A stretch of 64,000 nt of DNA from Planctomyces sp. (GTDB lineage: Bacteria > Planctomycetota > Planctomycetia > Planctomycetales > Planctomycetaceae). The stretch lies in NCBI GenBank assembly GCA_016795105.1, contig JAEUIH010000017.1:1-64000 (forward strand). The letters are read 5' to 3'. The notes under the pieces are model-generated. The model was not told where the DNA came from. It did no database searches and saw only the letters and a list, made by a program, of their open reading frames with translations. This document shows, one piece after another, positions 24,732 to 33,773 of this stretch (position 1 is the stretch's first letter; every line of letters starts with the position of its first letter). Both the position numbers and the translations under genes were made by a program.

Positions 24732-26633
24732 GTGTCGGCTGCCTCCGGTAGTGACAGGGGTCATTGTGAACATTCTTCGGGCACAAGAACAACGCGTCAG
24801 CTGATTGTTCGGCTCCTTGGAATCACGATGGAGTATCGATTGCGCTGTCTTGTTGTCGTTGCGATGCAGACCATGCTTGTCGCCTTGAATCTGGCAACTC
24901 TGAGACTGACGGGAGTCGGCATTGATTACCTGCGTTTCTGCATGATTCCAGGAACGGGAAAACCGTCATTTCCCATGAACTGGACTCCTCCGGCGTCATG
25001 GTCCCCATTTACCGTCATCGCAGTACTCTCCGCGACGATACTTGCAGTCGCGATCCTGACAGCCTTATTGAAATATCTGGCTGCTATCTCTTCCGCTGCA
25101 CTTTCACAACAACTGTTGATTCGCATACGTACCCAGGTCTATGCTCGACTCCAGCAGCTGAGCTTTCAGTTCTATGACCGAGGCGCAAGCAGCTCGATCA
25201 TCAACCGAGCAGCCGGAGATGCGAATGCCGTGCGCAGCTTTGTTGATGGCGTCGTGATCAAAGTTCTGACCGTGGCACTGACTCTCACAGCATATCTGAT
25301 TTATATGCTCAGCGTTCATGTCAGCCTGACCCTGATCTGCCTTGCCACAACTCCACTGCTGTGGATCGGAGCGACAATCTTCTCGCGTCGAGTACAGCCG
25401 GCCTATCGTCGAGCCAGCGAACTGGGCGACGTTATGATTCGTACACTCGTCGAAAATCTTCAGGGTGTGCAGGTTGTTAAGGGCTATGCCAGAGAAAAAG
25501 AGCAGTGCGTAAAGTTCGCCGCAGCAAATCAGAACATCCGCGACCTGAAAGAATCCATTTTCTTCAAAGTCTCGACGTTTCAGCCCGTGATGGGTCTTGT
25601 CACTCAGGTCAATATGCTGATCCTGATCGGCTATGGAGGGCACCTGGTGATTCAGGGCGAACTTGCCATGGGAGCTGGCATGTTTGTGTTTGCGAATCTG
25701 CTTCACGAGTTTGCCAATCAGGTCGGGCAGATCACAAACATTGCGAACTCAATTCAGTCGAGCCTTGCCAGTGCTGAACGAGTCTTTGAAGTGCTCGATG
25801 AACCTGTTCGCATCCAAAGCCGTCCCGGAGCCATTCATCTTTCGCCGATGACGGGTGACGTCCGCTTTGAGAACGTCAGTTTCGGATACTCGCCGGAACG
25901 AAGAGTTCTCAGGAACATCTCTTTGACGATCACCCCGGGTGAATGTGTCGCCATAACCGGACCGACTGGTAGCGGCAAGACGACATTGATGGCACTGATG
26001 ATGCGATTTTATGACGCAGATGGTGGGCAGATCAGAATTGATGGTCACGACATCCGCGATGTCGAGCTTCATGATCTGCGAAGGGGAATGGGGCTGGTAT
26101 TCCAGGAGAGTTTTCTCTTCAGCAATACAATTGCAGCCAACATTGCATTTGGACGGCCAAACGCGAGTCTGGACGAAATTCGATCTGCTGCGGAAATGGC
26201 TTCGGCCCACGGATTTATCAGTGAACTCCCAAATGGATATGAATCCATGATCGGCGAACACGGCTCAAATCTCTCCGGCGGACAGCGCCAGCGACTTGCA
26301 CTTGCCAGAGCCATCCTCGCGAATCCTCGCATACTGTTGCTCGACGACGCGACCGCATCTGTCGACCCGGAAACAGAACATGAAATTCAGGAAGCCATGC
26401 TCAGTGCCACCGATGGACGAACAACGATCATGGTCTCGAATCGGCTAAGTGCACTTCGCAGGGCGGATCGAATTGTTGTCCTTCAGAACGGTATGATCGA
26501 CGCGGTCGGGACTCACGACGAACTACTGACTGCAAGCACCTATTACCGTGAGCTCTGCGAACTTCAGACCTCAGAACAACAGGAATTTCAGGCAACTGCT
26601 CAAGTTGAAGATACTCAACTCGCGACTCACTGA
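24732..26633 (+). CDS. ABC exporter half-transporter (membrane domain fused to ATPase)
   Basis: 633 residues from a GTG at 24732 preceded by AAAAGGA 8 bases upstream. An N-terminal type I exporter membrane domain (about 30-340, with QLSFQFYDRGASSSIINRAAGDANAVRSFVD) is fused to an ATPase: Walker A GPTGSGKTTL, Q-loop FQESFLF, signature LSGGQRQRLALARA, Walker B ILLLDDATASVD. The residue after Walker B is Asp in place of the usual catalytic Glu (LLLDDATA), as in the degenerate site of heterodimeric exporters. The next gene, 63 bp on, encodes a second half-transporter, so the two probably pair. The substrate is unknown. Confidence 0.92.
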   Translation: MSAASGSDRGHCEHSSGTRTTRQLIVRLLGITMEYRLRCLVVVAMQTMLVALNLATLRLTGVGIDYLRFCMIPGTGKPSFPMNWTPPASWSPFTVIAVLSATILAVAILTALLKYLAAISSAALSQQLLIRIRTQVYARLQQLSFQFYDRGASSSIINRAAGDANAVRSFVDGVVIKVLTVALTLTAYLIYMLSVHVSLTLICLATTPLLWIGATIFSRRVQPAYRRASELGDVMIRTLVENLQGVQVVKGYAREKEQCVKFAAANQNIRDLKESIFFKVSTFQPVMGLVTQVNMLILIGYGGHLVIQGELAMGAGMFVFANLLHEFANQVGQITNIANSIQSSLASAERVFEVLDEPVRIQSRPGAIHLSPMTGDVRFENVSFGYSPERRVLRNISLTITPGECVAITGPTGSGKTTLMALMMRFYDADGGQIRIDGHDIRDVELHDLRRGMGLVFQESFLFSNTIAANIAFGRPNASLDEIRSAAEMASAHGFISELPNGYESMIGEHGSNLSGGQRQRLALARAILANPRILLLDDATASVDPETEHEIQEAMLSATDGRTTIMVSNRLSALRRADRIVVLQNGMIDAVGTHDELLTASTYYRELCELQTSEQQEFQATAQVEDTQLATH

Positions 26634-26696
26634 TCATTGCAGATACGTTTTGAAGATTCGCTTTCCACCAGAGTTCAGAAGACAGATACAGCGACG

Positions 26697-28505
26697 ATGA
26701 CTCGAGTTGCACTCCCGGCCAGCAGCCTCACACGGCACATTGAACGAGAAGGCGAGCCAGGACAGCGGCCGCTGGATTTCCGGCTGATTGCTCGAATGCT
26801 GGAACATACTCGTCCCTCGGCTTCGATGCGTTTCTGGCTGTTAGTCACCGTGGTCCTGCGAGCCTTTCAGATGCCGGCTTTGACATGGATCGTGGCTGCT
26901 GTGATTCGCGGCCCCGTTGCAGCGGGTGACGCAGCAGGCGTGACTCTGGGTGCAGTCATTTACGCACTCCTGGCGATCTCAACGCAGGTTGTTCTGCACT
27001 TTCGTCAGCGGCTTGCTCTGCAGCTTGGGGAAGCTGTCGTCAATGACCTCAGAAATCGACTTTTTGCACACATTATGCGAATGCCGATGAAGTGGTTCCA
27101 CAACAACCGCATCGGTCGAGTGATCAGTCGCATGACATCGGACATGGAAGACATTCGGATCGGTGTGCAGGAAATTCTCTATGTGTCACTCGTTCAGGTC
27201 GGGCAAATGCTCATCGCCGCCGCTGCCATGATCTGGTACGACTGGACTTTGTTCCTGATTGTCCTTGGACTTGCTCCTGTCATCTGGTTCACCAACCAGC
27301 GGTTCCATCGACAGTTAAGTACAGGACTTCGCGACATGCGCGAGTCGTTCAGCCGAGTAACGGCAACGCTGGTTGAATCCGTCGTCGGAATCCGAGTCAC
27401 TCAGGGGTTCGTGCGACATGAGCAGAACTCGGAGATGTTTCATCAGCTTGCGGAAGACCATTCAAAGTACAATACCGCTGTTCTGAAAACACAGGGCACC
27501 TTCCTGCCACTGCTGGAACTCAACAGCCAGGTCTTTGTTGCACTGCTGTTGCTTGTGGGAGGATATCGAGTTCTGACGCCTGGCTATTCGACGGACATCG
27601 GAGATATGGTCGGTTTCTTCTTCATGGCCAACTTGTTCTTTTCGCCCATTTCAATCCTGGGAAATCAGTATAATCAGGCGATGACGGCCATGGCAGGGGC
27701 GGAACGGCTGTTTCGTCTTCTCGACACTGAACCTGAATGGTCTGACGTTCCCGATGCAAAGGCGCTTCGTCCGATTCGCGGACACGTCGAACTTCGCGGT
27801 GTTACGTTCGGTTATCATCCCGATCAGCCGGTACTGCGGGAAGTCAACTTTCACGCGCTGCCCGGTGAGACGATCGCGCTGGTCGGACACACCGGCAGCG
27901 GAAAATCGTCGATTATCAACCTGGTGGCGAGGTTTTACCTTCCAAACAAAGGGCAGGTGCTGATCGACGGACAGGACATCCGGACGGTTACGGGCGAATC
28001 CCTGCATCGCCAGATGGGAATCGTACTCCAGCAGAACTTCCTTTTCTGCGGAACCGTCGCAGACAATATTCGTTTCAGCCGACCGGACGCCACAGATGCA
28101 GAAATCATGCAGGTTCTGGAAGAACTGGACTGCACTGATCTGTTGGTGAATCTGCCCAACGGACTGAACACCGCTGTGGGTGAAGGCGGCTCGTCATTGT
28201 CATCAGGCCAGAAGCAGTTGATTTGTTTTGCCCGAGCGATGCTGGCAAATCCAGCAATTCTGATTCTTGACGAAGCAACCAGCAGCATCGACAGTGCGAC
28301 TGAGGCTCGCCTGCAGCAGGCCCTTCAGGTCCTGCTGCGCGGTCGAACAAGCTTTGTTGTTGCGCATCGTCTCAGCACAATCCGAAACGCCAGCCAGGTG
28401 CTCGTTCTGGACCATGGTCAAATTGTCGAACATGGTCGCCATGATGAACTGATTACCCTCGACGGAATCTACGCCGGACTGTATCGCCGATTCGTTGAGC
28501 AGTAG
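26697..28505 (+). CDS. ABC exporter half-transporter, second subunit
   Basis: 602 residues from the ATG at 26697; a TTG at 26637 extends the frame by 20 unconvincing residues. Membrane domain (about 45-320, MPMKWFHNNRIGRVISRMTSDMEDI) and ATPase with Walker A GHTGSGKSSI, Q-loop LQQNFLF, signature LSSGQKQLICFARAML and Walker B ILILDEATSSID, which keeps the catalytic Glu. The signature has LSSGQ instead of LSGGQ. Combined with the Asp in the partner, the pair looks like a heterodimeric MsbA/LmrCD-type exporter with one weak site. Confidence 0.92.
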   Translation: MTRVALPASSLTRHIEREGEPGQRPLDFRLIARMLEHTRPSASMRFWLLVTVVLRAFQMPALTWIVAAVIRGPVAAGDAAGVTLGAVIYALLAISTQVVLHFRQRLALQLGEAVVNDLRNRLFAHIMRMPMKWFHNNRIGRVISRMTSDMEDIRIGVQEILYVSLVQVGQMLIAAAAMIWYDWTLFLIVLGLAPVIWFTNQRFHRQLSTGLRDMRESFSRVTATLVESVVGIRVTQGFVRHEQNSEMFHQLAEDHSKYNTAVLKTQGTFLPLLELNSQVFVALLLLVGGYRVLTPGYSTDIGDMVGFFFMANLFFSPISILGNQYNQAMTAMAGAERLFRLLDTEPEWSDVPDAKALRPIRGHVELRGVTFGYHPDQPVLREVNFHALPGETIALVGHTGSGKSSIINLVARFYLPNKGQVLIDGQDIRTVTGESLHRQMGIVLQQNFLFCGTVADNIRFSRPDATDAEIMQVLEELDCTDLLVNLPNGLNTAVGEGGSSLSSGQKQLICFARAMLANPAILILDEATSSIDSATEARLQQALQVLLRGRTSFVVAHRLSTIRNASQVLVLDHGQIVEHGRHDELITLDGIYAGLYRRFVEQ

Positions 28506-28510
28506 TTGAA

Positions 28511-28780
28511 TCAGGTTTGCAGGTGAACTGCCTGAAATCCCATTGCAGTGAACCGAGCAAGTTCAATTGCATCGAGAATCTTGACGGCCTGAATAGCATC
28601 GAATCCGATGATCACACGACGAGCGCCAGAAGCGTCGGGCGTCTTCCGTTCAAGCAGGATCAGATCCCCGCAGAGCATATAATTGCAGAAAGGGATGGTT
28701 TCACTGAACGAGGTCACAATCAAACCCGTTCTGGGAATGCTGACCGGCCACTCTGCAAAAATTCGTTTCATGTCCTTCAT
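28511..28780 (-). CDS. Small conserved hypothetical protein
   Basis: 89 residues from the ATG at 28780, chosen because AAGGAGG lies 5-8 bases upstream; the longer frame to 28969 is not supported. The sequence (MKDMKRIFAEWPVSIPRTGL, SFSETIPFCNYMLCGDLILLERKTPD, then RRVIIGFDAIQAVKILDAIEL) has no transmembrane segment and no motif I recognise. Two Cys lie eight residues or fewer apart in FCNYMLC. It is convergent with the ABC pair, with 5 bp between stops. Function unknown, but the ribosome site and the codon use support a real gene. Confidence 0.7.
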   Translation of the reverse strand: MKDMKRIFAEWPVSIPRTGLIVTSFSETIPFCNYMLCGDLILLERKTPDASGARRVIIGFDAIQAVKILDAIELARFTAMGFQAVHLQT

Positions 28781-29213
28781 CGGGACCTCCTTATCATCAT
28801 CTGGTTCTTTGTCGACTCTGTCTTTCCGGCGACTGCCATCGCGACTCTTCCAGGGATTACTTAGCTCGTGGTATTCACCCTGTCGCGATTGAATTGCGCG
28901 AATCCGAGGGATTGCCCGTGACTGATGGGGAATCCCCCCGTCTGCAGAATCGGCACAACAGACAGTCACTGTTTCACCCCTGCAACCGCCGCGTTGGCTC
29001 CAGCCCTAAAGTTCGAAACGTCTGCCACGTTTCCCCTCGTTTCGTCAAAATCCGAACACGCCATTGCAAGCACCTACTGAACGCTTCGATAAGACCAAAG
29101 CGCAGATGTCCCTTTCGTGGCCTGACGACGCCGAGGTTGGGACATGACAGGGCTCTGCGCATCGTTTTTGGTTCACTCAAAGATGCCACCTGGCGGCGGG
29201 GAACTCGAGCATC
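28781..29213. other. Intergenic stretch without a supported gene
   Basis: Spacer of 433 bp between the divergent small hypothetical gene and the HDOD gene; both promoters should be here. Open frames across it give unstructured Arg-rich peptides without ribosome sites. I see no strong hairpin, repeat or RNA gene. Confidence 0.5.
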
Positions 29214-30182
29214 GTGTCTTCTGATGTTTCACATAAATTCTCGTGGGAAAACCTGAGAAACGAAGCAATTGCCTCGGTTCAGGCGGGCAATCTCCCTCAA
29301 TCTATTGAGCTGCCGGCGCTACCGCACGCGGTGAGCGAATTCGTTCAGAAATCTGCAAACCCCGACTTCGAAGTCAAGGGGCTCGCAGCGATCGTTGAGA
29401 AAGACAGCGCTCTGACCGTCGAACTGCTCCGCCACGTGAACTCAGCGTTCTATGTTCAGCGAACACCGGTCCGCAACGTGAAAGACGCAATTCTGCACAT
29501 CGGTGTGAATGCCGCCAAGATTCACCTGCTGGCAGCGGGCATGAAGGCAGCGTCGCGTGCTATGAAGTCAAAGCTTGTCAATCAGCGAAACTTCTGGAAT
29601 GAGTCACTTCAGCGGGGGCTTTTTGCAAAAGAAGTCGCACGCCGTCTTCGACTTGATACAGGACTAGCGTTTCTGGGTGGCCTGCTGCAGGACTATCTGC
29701 TTCCAGTTCTGACAAATCACTTCGACAAGGACTACCTGAGATTTCTGGAACAGGATTCTCGGCAGGGAAGAGACCTGGTGGATTGGGAACAAGAAACATT
29801 TGGATGGGATCATGCATCCGCAGGCGCATGGTATGCATCAAAATGGAATTTCCCCGACGATCTGCTGTGCGCCATTTTCTACCATCATAAGATGAAAACG
29901 ACGCTCGAAGATCCTGAGCCGGAATTCTTCAAACTTTTCCCCATTGCAATTGCCAGTATGCTGCCTGACCAGCTGCAGCAGACAAAGAACGGGTTCTTTG
30001 AACTGCTGCGTGTCGACAAACAGTGTCGCGCGATCAATCTCGAGGATCTGTGCAAGGTTGTCGACGAAGAACAAATGAAGCTGGCCGAGGGATACGAGAT
30101 CCCAAATCATCTGTCGAAACTCTTCGAGCAAACCAGGCATGTTGTTGAACAGCAACAGGCCGCACAGGCTATTGCTCCATAA
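29214..30182 (+). CDS. HDOD-domain signalling protein
   Basis: 322 residues starting at a GTG at 29214 with GGGGA about 11 bases upstream. The HDOD domain (about 25-225) is visible in IELPALPHAVSEFVQKSANPDFEVKGLAAIVEKDSALTVELLRHVNSAFY, VRNVKDAILHIGVNAAKIHLLA and the later FLGGLLQDYLLPVL and WYASKWNFPDDLLCAIFYHH. HDOD proteins are non-catalytic HD relatives involved in signalling and stress control. No additional output domain is attached. The 3' end overlaps the convergent frr gene by 14 bp. Confidence 0.88.
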   Translation: MSSDVSHKFSWENLRNEAIASVQAGNLPQSIELPALPHAVSEFVQKSANPDFEVKGLAAIVEKDSALTVELLRHVNSAFYVQRTPVRNVKDAILHIGVNAAKIHLLAAGMKAASRAMKSKLVNQRNFWNESLQRGLFAKEVARRLRLDTGLAFLGGLLQDYLLPVLTNHFDKDYLRFLEQDSRQGRDLVDWEQETFGWDHASAGAWYASKWNFPDDLLCAIFYHHKMKTTLEDPEPEFFKLFPIAIASMLPDQLQQTKNGFFELLRVDKQCRAINLEDLCKVVDEEQMKLAEGYEIPNHLSKLFEQTRHVVEQQQAAQAIAP

Positions 30183-30729
30183 CTTCCTTCTCTTTCGATG
30201 CCGCTCTGTCGTTAACGACACCCTCGAATTTTCGAGTCAACTCCTGAATCTTCTCCTTCGTTGCATCGCGGTCGTCTTCAGACATAACTTTGTCCTTCTC
30301 TGACTGATCCGCATGCTTGTTGGCGTCACGTCGAATATTGCGAATCGCCACGCGAGTTTCTTCCGCGAGATCCTTCACACGTCCAGTCAGTTGTTTTCGA
30401 CGTTCCGTTGAAAGCGGCGGGACGTTTAGCCGGATGACCCGACCGTCGTTGTTGGGAGCCATTCCCAGATCGCTGGCAACGATTGCTTTTGCGATCGCAT
30501 CCAGAGTCCCTGCATCAAATGGTCGAATCATAATCTGCTGAGGTTCGGGAACACTGATGTTCGCGACCTGTTTCAGTGGGGTAGGAGAACCGTAGTAGTC
30601 GACTCGCACGGAATCGACAAGCCCCGCATTGGCCCGACCTGTCCGAACTCCCTTAAGCGCGTTCGTCAGGACCTGTACGGCCTTCTCCATCCGTTCCTCG
30701 GCGTCCATCAGAATTTCGTCCTGGTCCAT
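30169..30729 (-). CDS. frr: Ribosome recycling factor
   Basis: 186 residues, normal length for RRF, which splits post-termination ribosomes with EF-G in the cytoplasm. Family blocks: LKGVRTGRANAGLVDSVRVDYYGSPTPLKQVANISVPEPQQIMIRPFD with DAIAKAIVASDLGMAPNNDGRVIRLNVPPLSTERRKQL (domain II and hinge), then the long helix VKDLAEETRVAIRNIRRDANK. The usual upstream pyrH/tsf neighbours are absent; upstream is a divergent protease gene. Confidence 0.97.
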   Translation of the reverse strand: MDQDEILMDAEERMEKAVQVLTNALKGVRTGRANAGLVDSVRVDYYGSPTPLKQVANISVPEPQQIMIRPFDAGTLDAIAKAIVASDLGMAPNNDGRVIRLNVPPLSTERRKQLTGRVKDLAEETRVAIRNIRRDANKHADQSEKDKVMSEDDRDATKEKIQELTRKFEGVVNDRAASKEKEVMEQ

Positions 30730-30906
30730 AGCGATCAGTTCCTCTCAGAACAACGGTTTCTCTTGCAGATTCTTCAAATCCACCAAATCACGGGCTTAGA
30801 ACCCGAATGGTAGTGGACAAGCCGGGTGCGTCAATTCGGTCGCGGTGTTGAAAAATTTCGCCCCCCGCTGTTTTCCAGAGCCAGTAACTCCGTTTACAAT
30901 CCTGCT

Positions 30907-31938
30907 ATGTACGCGACCGACAGCATACTTTCGGCTTCATTTCCTGCAGGACACTGGCTGGGTGTTCGTGTCCGCATCAGCTTCCTGTTGCCCGTCGCTG
31001 TCATGGCGATCATGTGGAGACTGGACAGCCTCACTCTTGGAACCATCGGGGGAGCCATCCTTCTCCTCAGTCTGATAATTCATGAGTTGAGTCATCTGAT
31101 CGCTGCCAGACTCTCCGGTGGTGATTCCGAGGAAGTCATTCTCTGGCCCCTCGGTGGCCTCATCATCCCTGAACCGGGATATGTCGGTGGTGCTGTCTGG
31201 AAGATGCTGTTGGCAGGACCCGCAGCAAATCTGCTGATCGCCGCCATCTCTGGATATCTGCTCTGGAACGGCGGAACCGTTGAATCACTTTTGAATCCGT
31301 TTCAGAAGTTTTCTGTTTCACCCGGAGATACGTGGACCCTGACTGCACTCCGGATGACATTTGCCGTCAACTGGTGTCTCGTACTGCTGAATCTGATTCC
31401 CGTTCTTCCTTTTGACGCCGGTCATGGGCTGCATCATTTCCTGACACTTCGCTTTAGTGATGTTGAATCTCGCGATTTGATGATGAGATTCGGACTTGTC
31501 ACCAGTCTGATGGGAGTTCTTGCCGGTTTTGTGTTCGATGTCAGCGCTGTGACTGCTCTTTCAGCGTTCATCCTTGTGCTGCATATCCACGAAGTCATGA
31601 TCAGTGAACCGGAACCAACAGAAGACACATCATTTCTCGGCTATGACTTCTCGGAAGGATACACAAGTCTTGAACGCTCCGCCGGCGAAGGCCCCGAGAG
31701 CGAAGACAGTGTTCACCGCGACGAAGCCGTCCGCGCTGGTATTCTTGAACGCTGGAAATCGCGCCGCGACGAAGAGCGGATTCGCCGAGAATTCGAACAG
31801 AAGGAGTCGGAGGATCGTCAGCTCGACGAAATTCTGGCGAAACTTCACGAGCAGGGGCGTGAATCACTGACTGCATCAGAACTTCGACTTCTCGACAAAG
31901 TCAGCGAACGGCTCCGACAACAGCAGCTGCATCAATAA
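30907..31938 (+). CDS. Site-2 protease-like (M50) membrane metalloprotease
   Basis: 343 residues from the ATG at 30907. Zinc site HELSH at residues 59-63 within a hydrophobic helix, and the second-site motif LNLIPVLPFDAGH (about 161-173) with Asp170 as the likely third ligand. Four to six membrane segments occupy residues 10-245, followed by a cytoplasmic Arg/Glu-rich coiled-coil-like tail (about 280-343). Members cleave proteins within the membrane, often releasing transcription factors; no CBS or PDZ domain is seen here. It is divergent from frr. The longer frame starting at 30826 adds no convincing sequence. Confidence 0.88.
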   Translation: MYATDSILSASFPAGHWLGVRVRISFLLPVAVMAIMWRLDSLTLGTIGGAILLLSLIIHELSHLIAARLSGGDSEEVILWPLGGLIIPEPGYVGGAVWKMLLAGPAANLLIAAISGYLLWNGGTVESLLNPFQKFSVSPGDTWTLTALRMTFAVNWCLVLLNLIPVLPFDAGHGLHHFLTLRFSDVESRDLMMRFGLVTSLMGVLAGFVFDVSAVTALSAFILVLHIHEVMISEPEPTEDTSFLGYDFSEGYTSLERSAGEGPESEDSVHRDEAVRAGILERWKSRRDEERIRREFEQKESEDRQLDEILAKLHEQGRESLTASELRLLDKVSERLRQQQLHQ

Positions 31939-31979
31939 CCCCAGGATGACTCTCCATTCAACTTCAGAATGATTTGACA

Positions 31980-32636
31980 ATGCCCAAATTCCGCCTTTCA
32001 TCTTCAGTTTTACTGTCCGTCCTCTGCTTCGCAGGGTGTGCAGATGACAGCAGCACTTCAGAGACTCCACCCATTCGCACTGCTGAGACTCCGGAAACTC
32101 CGGCGACAGAGACAACTTCGACGACGCCCAATGAAGCACCGTCATCCGATGGCACGGCAGCTGATGCAGTCGCATCAGAGCCAACAGCCGCCGGAGGCGA
32201 AGTCAAGTCGTTCGAAGGCATGAAGTTCTCGGTTCCGTCGTCATTTAAAGACATGCCACTGTCGGAAATGCAGCGAGGAATCATTGCAGCGAAGTTTGGA
32301 ATTCCGGATGCCGGCGAAGCCGTTTCTTTTACCCTGTCTGTTTCAGGTGGCACGATCGAAGACAATATCAGCCGCTGGAAGGGGCAGTTCTCTGGAGGCC
32401 AGCCAGCAACTCAGGAAACACTCTCCACAAACGCAGGAGAAGCCACGGTTGTCCGTCTGCAGGGCAATTTTGTACCCGGTATGGGCCGTCCACCAGAAAG
32501 CGACTGGAGTATGATCGGAGTGATCATTCCAATGGCAGAGCGTAACTACTATGTCAAACTGACGGGCCCAACTGACCAGATTGCTCGTGCAGAAGATGCC
32601 TTCCTGGCATTCTGCAAATCTGCCGGACCGGAATAA
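31980..32636 (+). CDS. Lipoprotein, hypothetical
   Basis: 218 residues from the ATG at 31980. Signal peptide with lipobox FAGC, then a Thr/Pro/Glu-rich linker (about 25-70) and a folded domain beginning GGEVKSFEGMKFSVPSSFKDM. The domain (SRWKGQFSGGQPATQETLSTNAGEATVVRLQGNF, then EDAFLAFCKSAGP) resembles conserved planctomycete lipoproteins of unknown function. Its TAA stop directly abuts the GTG of the serine hydrolase gene, so the two are translationally linked. Confidence 0.75.
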   Translation: MPKFRLSSSVLLSVLCFAGCADDSSTSETPPIRTAETPETPATETTSTTPNEAPSSDGTAADAVASEPTAAGGEVKSFEGMKFSVPSSFKDMPLSEMQRGIIAAKFGIPDAGEAVSFTLSVSGGTIEDNISRWKGQFSGGQPATQETLSTNAGEATVVRLQGNFVPGMGRPPESDWSMIGVIIPMAERNYYVKLTGPTDQIARAEDAFLAFCKSAGPE

Positions 32637-33710
32637 GTGGATTCAATTCGACTGAATCTTGAGTCAGTTTGTCGCAGGTACAACCTTCCGGTGCTCGACA
32701 TCGAAGCTGGTTCCTGCGATGAAGCCTCAATTTCGTTTGCGTGGAGTCATGGACAGACTCTCAAGGCCTGCCCTCCCCGAAGATTCCTCGTCGCTTCCAT
32801 TACTAAGCCCATCGTCGGCATGCTGGCAATCCAGTTCGCTGAACACGGCTGCCTCGGGATGAATGATCGAGTTCTCGAATATCTTCCTGAATTTGACTGT
32901 TCAACGCTTCGAAGAATCACAATCCGCCATCTGCTGACACATACGTGCGGTCTTCCGGATATGCTGCCGGAGAATCAGGAACTCCGCAGACAACACGCGC
33001 CGCTCCAGGCCTATGTCGCTGCGACTGCAAATTGTCAGCCCGAATTCTCGGCAGGTGTGGATTGTCGCTACTCAAGCATGGGGTTCGCCGTCCTCGGTGC
33101 AATTCTCGAACGCGTCTCCGGAAAGTCACTTCAGGTACTGGTCGCTGACCACATCTTTCAGCCTCTGCAGATGACCTCCAGTTGGCTGGGGCTACCCGAA
33201 TCCGACGCAACCACACTGATGCCCACCATCGAACCCTGTGAACTTCCGGTATGGCAGTCTCAGGATTCCAACTGGAACTGGAACAGCCTCTACTGGCGAA
33301 CCCTTGGAGCTCCATGGGGCGGAATGATTTCGACAGTCGCCGACCTGGGGATGTTGGCACGAATGATGCTGCGACACGGAGTCTCTGGTGAGAACCAGGT
33401 ACTTTCGCCAGTTGGTATCAGACTAGCAACATCTCATCAGACTCGATGGATCTCCGGGCTCCCCGCGTCCGTGGCCGATACCCAACGATGGGGACTCGGC
33501 TGGCGACTCAACTGGCCGGATCACCCCGCATCGTTTGGCGACTTTGTCTCGCCGGATGCTTACGGTCACTGGGGAGCAACTGGTACCATGATCTGGATCG
33601 ACCCGGCGGAACAGACCTATTGCGTGATTCTGACCACTCGGCCCTATGAACAGAGTGCGGCCGCAATCCGAAGTCTCTCCAACATTGCTGCTGCCATGCC
33701 TAAACTCTGA
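32637..33710 (+). CDS. Serine hydrolase of the class C beta-lactamase/esterase family
   Basis: 357 residues starting at a GTG immediately after the previous stop. The SxxK nucleophile motif is ASITKP, a YxS-type second motif lies in CRYSSMGFAVLG, and HLLTHTCGLPDM is the typical family block. A Lys/His-Gly third motif may be HWGATGT near the C-terminus. There is no signal peptide, so it is likely cytoplasmic. The family includes esterases, D-amino peptidases and beta-lactamases; without a canonical YxN I would not call it a beta-lactamase. Shares an operon with the upstream lipoprotein. Confidence 0.85.
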   Translation: MDSIRLNLESVCRRYNLPVLDIEAGSCDEASISFAWSHGQTLKACPPRRFLVASITKPIVGMLAIQFAEHGCLGMNDRVLEYLPEFDCSTLRRITIRHLLTHTCGLPDMLPENQELRRQHAPLQAYVAATANCQPEFSAGVDCRYSSMGFAVLGAILERVSGKSLQVLVADHIFQPLQMTSSWLGLPESDATTLMPTIEPCELPVWQSQDSNWNWNSLYWRTLGAPWGGMISTVADLGMLARMMLRHGVSGENQVLSPVGIRLATSHQTRWISGLPASVADTQRWGLGWRLNWPDHPASFGDFVSPDAYGHWGATGTMIWIDPAEQTYCVILTTRPYEQSAAAIRSLSNIAAAMPKL

Positions 33711-33773
33711 GTCTGGGCAGCGCATATCGAAGCTGGTCTTGATTGCCGGAGTTCAACCGGTCAAACTTTGCTT

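Noticed and set aside
28781-29256. Rightward open frame of about 120 codons before the HDOD gene
   Set aside because: Arg-rich, without domain or ribosome site, and it overlaps the HDOD start in another frame.
32637-33710. True beta-lactamase
   Set aside because: The SxxK motif is present but there is no signal peptide and no canonical YxN; the broader serine-hydrolase family is safer.
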